Under the pieces are notes generated by a model. That model was given only the letters and a program-made list of their open reading frames with translations, made no database searches and was not told the DNA's origin. Of a DNA stretch of 64,000 nucleotides, positions 53,001 to 63,698 are shown in pieces. How positions within the stretch are numbered: position 1 is the first letter of the stretch; every line of letters starts with the position of its first letter. Origin of the DNA: Acanthochromis polyacanthus. Taxonomy: Eukaryota > Chordata > Actinopteri > Pomacentridae. The position numbers and the translations under genes are program-made. The stretch is from NCBI RefSeq assembly GCF_021347895.1, contig NC_067136.1:6075066-6139065 (forward strand), in the 5' to 3' direction.

Positions 53001-53628
53001 GCTACTCGGTTAAATTAATTATCAGAGGAAGCAGGGATAGGCATCTGGATGAAGGCAGTGAGACAGCTAGGGGAATTTTCCTCGTCAACCAGCTTAACAG
53101 TTCTGCAGCATCCCTCTGAGTAAGATCTCAGGGGGCAGTAGGACCGGACCCGAAGGATGGAGAGCTGGTCCGGTGATTCCCTGACAGCTGAATAAGTTAA
53201 TTAGGGGGTCACTGGCCCTGAGGATCGACATATACTGCAACACTTCGGCATTCTGTTATCACACAGCTTGGTGAACTTCTTGTTAAATAACGTGTACATC
53301 GTGTCTTGGTCTCCTGTCTGCTGCTTTAACAGGTTTTGACAGTGATCACAGCTCCACTAGTTCCAAACGCGGTTACGTAGTTTTCTTTCTTGTTGCCTGA
53401 CAGCGCATGACTCTTACGATGAGAATGCGACTTTTTTCCAGATATTTTTGTCAGGACCAAAATGAATAAAACAGCAGAAATCTCATTTTTAGAATCGAAG
53501 TTGTTCCATTGTTTATTTCCTGGTTAGTCGGTAAGGGGTCCTGAAAAGCCACACCTACGAAACATCTGTCTCAGAAACGCTGAAATCACCAGTTGATCGG
53601 ATCACCAGTTAATCTTGAACACCGGTCA
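50056..53628. mobile_element. 3.6-kb unit with about 48-bp inverted ends, no transposase seen
   Basis: The left end TGACCCGGTGTTCTAGATTA, then ACTGGTGATCCGATCAACTG and GTGATATTCAG (50056-50106), is mirrored at 53580-53628 with only a few mismatches. A third partial copy (CAGATTAACTGGTGAC) is at 50343. I could not define a target duplication. The 3.5 kb inside has no transposase-like frame and may hold a nested LTR (51384-53340). The superfamily is unknown. Confidence 0.6.
51384..53340 (+). repeat. Possible old LTR-like block inside the 3.6-kb unit
   Basis: It begins near TGTTATATGTTGTGAAGCAC and ends AACAGGTTTTGACA (TG...CA). It has an internal AATAAAG at about 52696, and a tandem duplication of about 75 bp (GTTGTGAAGCACGGAGATAT) at 51391-51490. 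No target duplication or internal retroviral gene was found, so the call is weak. Confidence 0.25.
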
Positions 53629-53638
53629 AATTTTGAAT

Positions 53639-53954
53639 TTCCGTTAGAGACGCTCTCTCTCGCGCGCGCGCACCCGCTCGCTCGCTCTCGCTCTCTCGCT
53701 TTGCTTGTTCGTTCAGCTGTATTCTGAGGAATGGGTTGTTCTACAGAGTCCACTGAATGTGAGTGTGGTGCTGCAGTGGGATGCCACCATTGCAACAAGT
53801 CAGTTTGTGAAATTTCTACCCTTGAAAATATTCCAATATCAGCTGTAAGTGATCTACCACTTCCTGACTGAGTTGCTGTTGTTCCTAAACACTTCCAATT
53901 TGCTTGAATACCACTTACAGTTGATTGTGGAATATGCAGGAGGGAGAGAAACTT
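53639..53954. other. CT/CG-rich simple tract and plain sequence
   Basis: CTCTCTCTCGCGCGCGCGCA-type low-complexity DNA at 53650-53702 is followed by sequence with no recognisable feature. Confidence 0.5.
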
Positions 53955-54625
53955 CACAAATATTGACAGCTACATCTGCCAGTATTTTATGTAAATTATA
54001 CAGATTTTTTTCCCCCAGTATTCCTTTACACTGTCACCATTATTTTTACGGCGAAATTCTGGCAACCTCAGCTGTCATATTTCACCATAAATTTTATACA
54101 GATTTTTTTCACAGTACTGTAATAACTTTTACACTGTCACCATAATTTTTACGGTAAAATTCTGACAACCACAGCTGCTGGTATTTCACCGTAAATTATA
54201 CAGATTTCCTTTTAACTGTGATATTCTTAACAAATATATACCATATTTTTTACATCCTTTTTCTGTATAAATGAAGGTATGTTTTTGCTTGATCATTAAT
54301 GGTTTCATACCGTAAATTTGAAAGTACACTTCAGCAAAATCTGTAATTTAAACAGAATTATACTGTTAAATTTACAGTAATTACTTGCTTGTAATATTAC
54401 TGGATTTTCCCGTTAATTTTATCAATATCTTGTATTTTCACAGTAAAACTATGTTATTTCTACATGTTAGAACCGTACAAATTATAGTTATATACAGTTT
54501 CTTGATTTACGGTTGTTCAATGTAACAATTACGGGCATATACTATTTTGGATTTTACAGTCTTTACTGTTGCTATTTTACAGTTTTTTACTGTAATTTCT
54601 ACGGATATTTTTAACAGTGTACAAT
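53955..54625. mobile_element. MITE-like ACTGTAAAAT-rich element
   Basis: The block is full of ACTGTAAAT/TTTACAGT words in both directions. It holds a tandem duplication of about 110-120 bp (TTTTTACGGCGAAATTCTGG and TTTTTACGGTAAAATTCTGA), and ends ATTTTTAACAGTGTAC. This composition and end are typical of abundant fish MITEs. The left end is not well defined. Confidence 0.5.
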
Positions 54626-54649
54626 GTAAATGTCATGTTAATGAGAGGG

Positions 54650-54814
54650 GAGGGTGTTCGTAGAGACTGTTCTTGAATCCGGCGCATCTCCCTCCTAAGA
54701 ACAGATTTGGCTTGTCAAGAACGCTTCGTGAATCCGACGTACTTTTCTCTTGGGAGTTCTTAAAGCCGTTCTTACGAACGCTTTTCTACGAACGCGTTCA
54801 TGAATGAGGCCCAC
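54650..54814 (-). mobile_element. Terminal fragment of a Harbinger-like MITE
   Basis: Read on the minus strand it starts GGGCCTCATTCATGAACGCG and contains repeated TTCGTAGAAA/TTCTTAAG words. The GGGCCT start is typical of fish Harbinger-type MITEs. Only one end is present. Confidence 0.4.
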
Positions 54815-54885
54815 TGATCCTGAATGTCAGAGCTCACCTTGTGGCGTTGGTTGACCAGCAGGTGGAGCTGTTGCTTTGGCAGCAT

Positions 54886-55796
54886 TAGAGTGCCTGTATA
54901 TCAGAGTGGCGACATGACGGGTCCAAAAAATGTTGGTCACGTGATCTATGCCGCCATTTTGTTTCCAATTCATGAACACCAGGTTTTCCTGTTAACCTTG
55001 TTTACACCGCAGAGAGTAATTCTAGGTCTTTTTTGGCTTCATAAATACCTGAAAAATGACGGGCTGTTGTGCCTTTGGGTGCACAAATCGATCAGAGAAG
55101 GGATTACACATGTTTAGATTTCCCAGGAGTAGTGAAAGAAGGAAACTGTGGGAAAATAAAGTCCGGAGAGTGGGATGGAAACCGACTTCATCATGGTTTT
55201 TGTGCCAGGTTAGTCCCATGTATCATGTATGTACTTTCATGTTATGATGTATGGGTGAATGACAGATAGAAAAGTTTGATGTGATTTTAGGCAGTTGTGG
55301 TTATTTTGACTTTGACCATTTTCATGCATGGAGATGTGTTACTGGTGACTGTTGGTTACCCCGTTAAACTTCAGCGGCCCGTATGTGAAAACGTATTTTG
55401 CTAAATTGACCGAAGCTGCAAGCTCGATGATAGAAACATTATACACCCATGGAAAGCTTAGATTCTCATGAATCCGCCGGTATAAACCACTTTCAGATGT
55501 GATTACCACAGCGGGTAATAAAAATACATTTGTCCAACAAATAACCTAAACAGCACAACTCACCTTTGAAGGCTCATAACTAGTCACAGATGAAAATATT
55601 CCACAAAAAACAGCCATAATCCAACCTTGGACATCCAGACAAAACAAGCCAGTAAAATATTTTGTCCAAAACATGTCTTGAAATAGTTAGCTTTCGTGAA
55701 TGTGCACCTCGCGCTGCGCGTCCCATATTGAGTGAATGGAAACAAAATGGTGTCAAATCCCCAGTTGTCGCCACTCTGGTTATGCAGGCACTCTGA
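54886..55796 (+). mobile_element. THAP-bearing DNA element 2 with 7-8 bp target duplication
   Basis: The inverted ends are AGAGTGCCTGTATATCAGAG then TGGCGAC on the left, and the reverse of GTCGCCACTCTGG then TTATGCAGGCACTCT on the right. GCAGCAT lies outside both (54879-54885 and 55797-55803), extendable to 8 bp with one mismatch. It carries a THAP exon near its left end and a core shared with element 1. An 8-bp duplication plus THAP domain fits a P-like element. hAT is the alternative. Confidence 0.8.
55056..55209 (+). CDS. THAP-domain first exon in element 2
   Basis: From ATG 55056: MTGCCAFGCTNRSEKG, then FRFPRSSERRKLWENKVRR and WKPTSSWFLCQ. This shows the first cysteine pair, the FxFP strand, the KLWENKVRR helix and the third zinc cysteine. 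The exon ends at a good donor CAG|GTTAGT, just before where the fourth ligand (His) should come, as in many THAP genes. No downstream exon is recognisable inside the 911-bp element, so the protein is incomplete. Confidence 0.75.
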
Positions 55797-56814
55797 GCAG
55801 CATCACCCTCAGCATCGTTGTCTCCTGAGGTGTTTAACAGAGGCTCAGTGCTACCAGATCCATCTGTTCAGCACAGACAAAACTGGACAAGGTCACTCAG
55901 TGATACTTTACTGTCTGTTGTTTTTTCATGGAGCTTTAGAAGATTAGCTCCTTAAGCATATAAATTAGAAACACGTTATAGTGCTACAACATCACACTAC
56001 CCTGCTGAAAAAACCAGCATAGACCAGCATGCATTTCATGCTGGTCTATGCTGGTTTATGCTGGTCTATGCTGGTTTGGTGTCGGTTTTAGTATTGCAAT
56101 GCTGGTGGACCAGCATTGCAATACTAAAACCGACACCAAATCATGCTGGTCTATGCTGGTTATGCTTGTCTATGCTGGTTTTGCTGGTAGACCAGCATTG
56201 CAGTGCTGATCCACCAGCGAAACCAACACCAAATTATGCTGTGCTAGTCTATGCTGGTTAATGCTGGTTTGCTCATGCTCAGTGTTTTTCTCTCTCTGCT
56301 GAATCAGCTGTCAACCATCATGGTCGTAGCTGATAAAATTTCAACTATGCTAATTCATCAGTTTGTATGTAGCTAAGCAGACAATACCTTTAAACACACT
56401 GTCTCATTTGTTGGTGAAACAATAAATTATTTTGTTTGAGATTCTGTCAACTCTGTCGAAATTAAATAGAATTACAGAGAATTTAAATAAAATTTAACAT
56501 CTTGGGAGAATTACTAATGAATGCATTAATAAGGGATTGCATTGCCTTTATGGAAATAAATACAAATGAGGAAAATCAGTTTAATTTATTAATACACTGT
56601 ACAATCCAATAGCTGCCCTGACATGCAAACATGAGTTAACTTTACTAGGTTATCAAAAAAATGCATTTATTACTGATATTTATGAAGTAACAGTCACTAG
56701 AATGGTGAAAAATGCAAAATACTTAGTGTTTAGAGTGAAGATTACTTTATTTATAGTTAAACTCACTCGCAACAATAAGTAGCAATCACAGTCTCTCTCA
56801 CGACTGATCCACAC

Positions 56815-57001
56815 CCGGGTCAGTAGGTGGCGGTAATGCCCAATGTAAAGGTGGCCAACCGGCGTTAACGCCACAAAGAAGAAGACGTTCACTCTCCCGC
56901 TCAGCTCCCGAGTCACCAGTACAGCACACAGGCCGGAGCAGCGAGGGCAAGCTGCCGAGTTGAGTTTTGTTTGTGACAAACGTCATTCTTTTGCAGAAAG
57001 G
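56815..57001 (+). promoter_or_regulatory. Promoter-like segment and possible non-coding first exon
   Basis: GTCAGTAGGTGGCGGTAATG and CGCCACAAAGAAGAAGACG are phrases I have seen upstream of many repeated fish genes. They are followed by C/G-rich sequence and a splice donor, GCAGAAAG|GTACGG, at about 57001. The next 100 bp contain GTTAGCGAGCTAACGTTAGC. With the last exon at 59.7 kb this could be the start of a + strand transcript. Confidence 0.35.
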
Positions 57002-57229
57002 TACGGCACATTATCCATAATTTTGCCTGTCAACTTGTTTTAATTACTGCTACGACCTTTAGCGTTAGCGAGCTAACGTTAGCCTAACCGCTAATACCGC
57101 TAGCTAGCCGAAAGTTTCAGACTTCAGAGAAAAAAGTCAGATCTGAGAAATTCTGAATTTTTTTCCTCAGAATTTTGACTTTTTCCCAGAGCAGATATTT
57201 TTTAACCCCTGTTTTGTTATGTTTTTGTT

Positions 57230-59700
57230 CAGTGGCTCTCATACTCTTCCCATCTCTGTGCTTGCACTAGGGAAAATTTGTCTCTAACCATTGTGGCTAA
57301 AGTGCTAGAATTTTGTTTAGCCACATTTAGCCACACTTTTTCAGTATCTGTACTGCTGCGTGTGAAGCGGGTTAGGTGTGGGAGGGGTGTCCCCTCCCAC
57401 AGGGGGAAGGGGGGGCGTCCCCAGGGAAAAATTTTGACAAAATGGAGTCTTTTTCCTGCATTCTGGTGCATTTTGAGGCCAAAAATTATGTTCAATATTG
57501 CTTCAGTTTATTTCAACATTTTAATTAAAAAAGTTACTCACACACAGTTTGCATCTGGACTATTTTTATTTCTAAGTAATAAGAAATATGCACAGCAATT
57601 CCTGTAAAAAATCAATATACAAATCTGTAACATAAAATACATACTCATTCAACACTTTTTAAGACTAGAAAGTACTGAATCTTACTTTCCTGATGAGATT
57701 CATGATAAAAGCTAATGAGATTCATCTAAACAAAAATATTATTTTTGCCATAGAATGGCTTTCTTCTAAAACTACAAAGTATCACTGGAAAGTACTCTCA
57801 GTCATTAAATTATCCCTCAGACTAGAAATTACTAATTTGTATTACAAAATAATGCAGACGAGAAAAGTCTTTGATTAAACAGTCACTATGTGATATTGCA
57901 ATTGTTTATGACTTTGAACATTTTCCAGCCACTGACAGATCCCTCTCCTTGTCCTCCTTGTTGTACGCCTTCCCGGGGTTAGTCCGAATCCTTTTTTCTG
58001 ATTGGCTGAGACGAAACACGTGTCAGTGTGCATCTATTAATGATCGGAAGCATTTGGGTCGTTCCGGTTATACTCGGTAGCAGGTCGCCATTTGCGACTA
58101 AAAAACGATTTTGGTGACCAAAAATGACAAAAAACACACTAGTTAGGGGCCCAAATATTTTGAGTTGGACTACTGACCTCCAAATCCAAGTTTCAGGGAT
58201 GGCAATTTTCCGCGGATCCGCGGATTTCCGCCGATTTAATTTCAAATTTGAAATTATTGTCGCTGATGTTAACATCGTTAACATCTCGCGGGAGTCCGCG
58301 AGACTCCGTCGGATCCAGAACCAGCCCAGAATGTGGTGGCGGCATCCGGAGGACAGCACCAACTGAGCCTGAGCACCGTGAACGGAAAGCACCAAGCCAC
58401 CGGAGCTGTCATTTTTTCAACTTGGCGGGTCCACCAGCTGCTCTCCCCGGTCACAGACTGCTCAGACTCCCCGGCTGGCTAGCTATCCCCTGCTAGCTGC
58501 TCGGCTAACACCTGCCGCTCCTCGCCGCTCATCTGCTCGGGACAAACCGCACCTGTTCCGGCTGTCAACGTCCCCAGTCACCCGCTAGGAGCTCCGGACA
58601 ATGCGCTGCTCATTCGTGGGTGACTTTTCACGGCCATGGGGGGTTTTAAGGCACACTTTGCCCAGTGACCAGTGATAGCTTGGCGGCTCCAGCTAACAAG
58701 TTGATGTGGAAGAGGAACTGGATCTCTCCCCCCAATAAAAAAAAGTAGGATTAATTTTTTGGCCACTAAAAGTTGATTTTGGCTCCTAAAAATGTCTAAA
58801 TTGACGTATGTTGGTGGCCCAAAAAATGTCATTTGGGCGACCGGACCTCTCGGCCTTAAATCGAGCGCTGTAAAGGAGGCGCGGTTTGTTATTTTCTTTG
58901 ATTATCACTCGGCAAATTAGGAAAAAGTTGTAAGTTAACCCTTTTTTCACATTTATTAGGCAAAATTAGCTTCGCCACCGTGGCTAAACATGCTAAAAAT
59001 GGCTTCGCCATCCTGAGGAAGGTTTTAAGCCTCGACTTAAATGTAGAGAGAGTGTCTGCCTGTCTGACCCATGGAGAGAGCTGATTCCACAGACACTATC
59101 AAATAAAGCAGAAATGCCTGAAAAACTAGAAATGCACTCAGAGAGCGCAGAATATTTCCTGTATCCAGACAGTGATCTGGATCACCCTCAAAATCTAATC
59201 AATTGTTCTTTGTCCCATTTCTGACATTTCCTGAAAGTCTCATCAAAATCTGCACACAGAGTTATGTTGCTAACAGACAAACAAACCCACCCAAAACATA
59301 ACCTTCATGGCAGAGGTGAAAATCTTAAATGTTTTCTAGATTGATACAGTCCAGTGGCTGGCTTCCAGCTGTTAGCATCACAGCTTACCTTAGCAGAAAT
59401 CATGACAGTGAATATTTTGTTCACTTTTACCGAGCCACTGACTTTTCACTGCCATTGCTTGCACGGAGCTAAGCCATGTTGTTAAGAGCTTAAAGCCAGC
59501 TACTGGTCGTATTGACACAAAAATGATATTGATCATGTCTCTCTATGAAAATGACAGAGAAAGGCTTAACTCCCAAATTGTCTGAGTATTCCTTTAATGC
59601 ATAGGGCTAGAAGGCAGTGTCGTCAGGACAGTTGAAATGGGGACAATTTTTAATTGACAATTTACAACATTTTGCTGATGGAATGTTTTGTTTGATTTCA
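57230..59700. other. Mixed repeat DNA between promoter-like segment and last exon
   Basis: It contains G-rich GGGGAAGGGGGGGCGTCCCC near 57400 and a CpG-rich, palindrome-rich block (GCGGATCCGCGG near 58215, CTCGCGGGAGTCCGCGAG near 58285). It also has two diverged direct copies of a GACCAAAAATGTC-type motif set (58080-58160 and 58760-58850). No coding exon is supported. Confidence 0.4.
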
Positions 59701-59706
59701 TCACAG

Positions 59707-60030
59707 GATTGTGACACTGATGAGACGTGGGCAAAAGTATCTGTCAGGGTGCTGATTGTTGTCAGTGAAGATGAGCAAGTCGTTCCAAATCAGCTCCACC
59801 TTCACCCAATATCTACTGCCATCGTTGTTGAGGGAGGTATTGTAATGGACGATGTCCAGAACCTGCCTGAGGCACTTTGCCTTTTGTTTGGATTGTCATA
59901 CGCTTTACATTTAGACGACCCAAAGGCCATGAAAAACACTTTGGGCTTCATTCAAAGAGTGATGCTTGGCCTGGGAGAGAGCAAACTCCCTCCAAAATTG
60001 CAAAGTCTTAAAAATCTCTTGTTGAGTTAG
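59707..60030 (+). CDS. Final exon of an uncharacterised SAMD3-like multicopy fish protein
   Basis: After acceptor TTTCATCACAG the exon encodes 107 residues to TAG 60028-60030. It includes ISTAIVVEGGIVMDDVQNLP, EALCLLFGLSYALHLDDPKA, MKNTLGFIQRVMLGLG and LPPKLQSLKNLLLS. I recognise this as the C-terminus of a widespread fish family often annotated as sterile alpha motif domain-containing protein 3-like. Its function is unknown to me. No other exon of the family is visible, so this is likely a captured or remnant exon. The frame is intact. Confidence 0.6.
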   Translation, partial: DCDTDETWAKVSVRVLIVVSEDEQVVPNQLHLHPISTAIVVEGGIVMDDVQNLPEALCLLFGLSYALHLDDPKAMKNTLGFIQRVMLGLGESKLPPKLQSLKNLLLS

Positions 60031-60404
60031 AATGCAAATGCACAAGTGGATTCAGTTGTTTCTTATTGTTCACTGTATTAAAGTCAGCCCACGGGTTCAT
60101 CAGCAAGTTAGAGGCTGTAGATGTTCGTACATTCATTCACACAGGTGAGATTGCCAGTCTTTACCCTCTCAGGTTTTTGTGTTAAATACAGTGTTATAAG
60201 GAGAAGAAAAATAAAAGGCCATTTATGTTTGAACTTTCAGCAGTTATTACCTTCATTTATTATGTTTAATTGTAATTCGGATTATTTTAAGAAATTGGAG
60301 CCTGTTTTTCATTCCTTTATGGATATTTTTGAACCACTTAAATTGCTGAAGTTCAGTTTGCATGGCTTTAGAAAAGAAGTCAGATTACTGTCTAAGTAAA
60401 TATA

Positions 60405-60728
60405 TAACTTAGAAATGCTAAGTTAGTTCAACTTAGATAAGTATGTTAAATGAACTGAGCAGTGTAAATTTAACATGCAATTATTTAGTAGATTGAAATA
60501 GTAATTCTGAGTAGTCTTTACTAAGTCAAGCGTGTTCTAAAATGAGTTATCAAGTACAGTCTACTTGATTGTTTTAGTTGCTTAAACTCATTTGTAAGTG
60601 TACTCTACAAAGGAAGTGCTTGTTAGTACAACTAAATTTAACTCGTTCTCTTTACTTGTTTTTTTTAAGTGCAACCGGTTTGCATGCTTTTTTTAAGTAA
60701 TGATAACTAATTGGATTTTACAGTGTAA
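60405..60728. mobile_element. MITE-like element with ACTTAAA/TTTAAGT words
   Basis: It has repeated TTAAGT and ACTTAGT words and the end GGATTTTACAGTGTA. On the minus strand it would begin TACACTGTAAAATCC, a common fish MITE start. It lies inside the 5.7-kb unit. Confidence 0.45.
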
Positions 60729-61907
60729 CAGGGTTATGTAGTATGCACTGCCAACAGTTTCTTTGGCCTGGTGTTACAGAAACATCAAACTAGAAAGACA
60801 TTTTTGTCCCTTGCAGTGAATGGAAGTGTGATAAAGTACTGATGTATAAAGATCAATATTAGGGGGGGTTTGCATGTTTCAGTCAATTGTGTACAAATTG
60901 CATGAGAATTAGATTACTAACATTTTGGCGTTATGATGCTTGATTGTATTTTTCTAATACACTGTGATACTTACAAATCTGTGCATGTCTTTTCAGTGTG
61001 TTTCAGGGAGTGGCAGAAAAAACAGAATGTGGAACAAGCAGAATTGGAAGCCAGGGTGGGAAAGGCTGGATGTTGCATCTCCGAAAAAATCATGGACATT
61101 AATAGACAAAACAAAAAGGCCACTTAAGTGGTGAGTGTCTAAGTCCAAAACATTTCCAGTTGTACAGTATATTGCATTCTCATGTTTTGGATTTTCCTTG
61201 TTTAGGCCCATAGATGTATTGTGTGTTTATTTGTAATCTTAGTCATTCATCTTATTAAATAATATTATGTAATATATTTCCTAATGTTTGTTACCTTATT
61301 GTTATTAAACTACATTGTCATGAAACCTCAAATTGTCTTCATTGAACAGCAACTTGACATTAAGAAACATTAAGCACGTGATATTTTTACAACTTCTGGT
61401 CGCAATCAACATTCCAGCATCCCAACGGAGACTAATATCAACAGGTATGGTTCTGCTAATCGGCATAAAAGATTGGTGACCATAGAATAGAATGCTTGAC
61501 ATCAGTATTCCATGATAGGACCACATTACCAGCTTGCCATTATTCTGTGTGGGCAATAAGCCAACAGCATCTCATACAGGTGACACAGCACTACAGACCA
61601 GCATTGTATGCTGATATGCGGCATGCTGGTGACCAGCTTCAAAACACAACAAATGTTGGTCTTCATGCTGGTGACCAGCATGCTGGTCCATGCTGGTTTT
61701 TTCAGCAGGGTATCTGCAGACCTGCTGTGAAATATTGTTGTCATTATAAAAGGTTGTTCATGGATCTGCAACCTGAAAACACACAAACAAAAGTAAAGCT
61801 AATGTCCTGAACAACAGACTAATAACTGGAATTTCAATAATGTTCAACGAATGCTATGTGAAATGCATTCTGCTGGCAGAATGAACATGAATGAATGAAT
61901 GAATGCT

Positions 61908-61908
61908 A

Positions 61909-61965
<57 letters not shown>

Positions 61966-61966
61966 G
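61908..61966. repeat. (TA)n microsatellite with ATGAATGA lead
   Basis: ATGAATGAATGAATGAATG is followed by about 28 TA dinucleotides with two interruptions. Confidence 0.9.
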
Positions 61967-62353
61967 CGCATCCATGACATTTTATTCCACCGTTTTACAG
62001 GCATCTGCTTTCTTTCTGTTGGCTGAGCAGAAGTCTATGTTAGTTTAAATAGTCTTAATTATTTAACAGGACATGATATGGATGCAGACATTTAGGCTGT
62101 GTGGATAAAACAACTGCACAGTCAAACAGCCACTTAATATTTAGGCTACTTTACAATGTAAAACATGATCAACATGAAGTACCTCCATGAGATAATGCCG
62201 AGGTCTGACCTGTTTGAACAATGTTTTTATATTTCATCTTAAGCTGCTGCCCCGTCAGGATTTCCCCTAAATGAAATAACTTAATATTCTACCATTCAGA
62301 CAGTTATTCCCTGTAATATTATTACGATTACAAAGGACTACATTTAAACTTAC

Positions 62354-62535
62354 GCATTGATCCGGGCTGTTCTCCACGCCGTCTCTCTCTCTTTTACAGC
62401 TGCAGCGGTGTTGCACTTCTTTCTAAGAACGTGTTCAAACTCGCCATATGAGCGCGTTAAAAACTTCCAGTTGAAAAACGCAGCCTTTCGCTTCCCCGTT
62501 TCCATGGTGACTCGTCGAATCGGGGTTCCATTCAT
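62354..62535 (-). CDS. Harbinger-type Myb/SANT-like protein, first exon
   Basis: The minus-strand frame includes FNWKFLTRSYGEFEHVLRKK followed by CNTAAAVKERETAWRTARINA. It ends at a good donor CAATGC|GTAAGT. This closely resembles the N-terminal Myb-like (trihelix) DNA-binding domain encoded by fish Harbinger transposons. The companion transposase is not in the window. Confidence 0.7.
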
Positions 62536-62722
62536 GCTGTCTTTTCAGAGTTGCGGTGCACGCGCTTAACTCCGGGTCAACCTACTCCGAGTTGATTAAA
62601 CCAACTCATATCAGGCGTTGTGAAACCGAAAACTCAGAGTTTTCTATCTCAGAGTAGATCAACTCAGAGTTGTGGAAGAAACTCAGAGTTTGTAAAACCT
62701 GCTTCGTGAAACAGGCCCCTGG
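62354..62722 (-). mobile_element. Harbinger-like transposon, end with Myb-like exon
   Basis: On the minus strand the end is GGGGCCTGTTTCACGAAGCA, followed by repeated AACTCTGAGTT words (62580-62700) and the Myb-like exon. The opposite terminus was not found, so this is a partial copy. Confidence 0.65.
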
Positions 62723-63140
62723 TTTATGAGGCAGAGTTCTACATGAGGTCGAATCAAACTGACCTTTTCTGAGTCTTTAACTCAGACAACCTGCAGCAAA
62801 TCTTTTCTATGATAAATTCTCTGTAAGTGGATGTTTGAAAGAAGCAACGTTAAACTTTCCTGCTGTGGTTTCTGCTCAGTAAAGATGGAGGCTGCTGCTC
62901 TCTGTCTTCATTCATCTCTGATTATTTACAGTTTTTAGAAGATGATTCAACCTGACAGAGAAAATCAGATCAGGAAGAAGATAATAGACAGGAAGACAAA
63001 CAAATCAGAAAGTTTACATCCACATTTGAAACTCAAAACATTTAATGAGGTTCCAGAGTTTGTTGTTCATGTTATAAACTCAGAGCTGAACTACAGGAAG
63101 AGGAACTAAACTTTCATAATAAACCTAAACTCTCTTTATC
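62723..63140. other. Plain sequence, no feature seen
   Basis: A/T-rich DNA without exons or repeats that I can name. Confidence 0.5.
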
Positions 63141-63146
63141 TTTAGC

Positions 63147-63440
63147 ATGGTGTGTCCAGAGGAACATGATCTGTGTTCAGACAGACTGTCTCTAAAGTCT
63201 CTGGTTGTAGAAACAGATTCTACAGAGCAGCAGGAAGTTCTGGTAAACTACAGTCTGGATGTTTTCTACACTAATCAGATCTATGGAGAAACACAACAAC
63301 CAGAGTCACACATGGTCAGTTCAACCATCAGCAGAAAAGTGGAATCAGACGTTTCTGCTGTTTCTTCTTCTATTATTAGTGGTTTTCTAGAATCTCTGTG
63401 GACTGATCCTGTAGAGAAACTCCTGATCTGTTTGTTGTGA
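63147..63440 (+). CDS. Unrecognised 97-codon open frame
   Basis: ATG to TGA, with an acceptor-like TTTATCTTTAGC just upstream. The peptide is of mixed, protein-like composition (VNYSLDVFYTNQIYGETQQP, SSIISGFLESLWTDPVEKLL). I see no motif. It could be a gene exon, part of a mobile element, or chance. Confidence 0.2.
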   Translation: MVCPEEHDLCSDRLSLKSLVVETDSTEQQEVLVNYSLDVFYTNQIYGETQQPESHMVSSTISRKVESDVSAVSSSIISGFLESLWTDPVEKLLICLL

Positions 63441-63698
63441 ACCAGTTCAACAGGTTGTAGTCAGACATGAAGCAGCAGGATCAGAATCTGGAGAAACAAC
63501 CTTTATTATCACTTCTGCAGAGAAGAAACCAGCTTTAAAATTCTACATGTAAATATTATAAAATACAAACAGTTAAGAACTGAGGAGAGAATAACTGCTT
63601 TTAAGGTAGAATTGCAAAATTATAATTGGAAATTGCTGTATGAGGAAAAAAATATTGATAAAGCCTATGAATACTTTTTGGGTATATTTAAGTCATTA

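Larger units (their letters stand above)
54838..55863 (-). pseudogene. Old minus-strand exon split by THAP element 2
   Basis: Ignoring the element and one copy of its 7-bp duplication, the two flanks form a 108-nt segment. It has an acceptor-like TGCTGAACAG before 55863 and a good donor, CAAG|GTGAGC, after 54838. One frame is open through both halves (Gly/Ser/Asp/Ala/Pro-rich: GSGSTEPLLNTSGDN, then AKATAPPAGQPTPQ). The other two frames have stops. I do not recognise the protein. It could be a host gene or an older mobile-element gene. Confidence 0.45.
56000..61710. mobile_element. Candidate 5.7-kb TA-flanked unit with CCAGCAT subterminal repeats, enclosing a gene fragment
   Basis: The left end CCCTGCTGAAAAAACCAGCA (56000) is the exact reverse of TGCTGGTTTTTTCAGCAGGG at the right end (61710). 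TA flanks both (55998-55999 and 61711-61712). Inside each end, ACCAGCATAGACCAGCAT-type words repeat in both directions (56000-56275 and 61575-61710). The interior holds promoter-like DNA, a splice donor, a host-like last exon, a CpG-rich block and a nested MITE. It could be one large element or two separate short copies that happen to frame the region. Confidence 0.5.
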
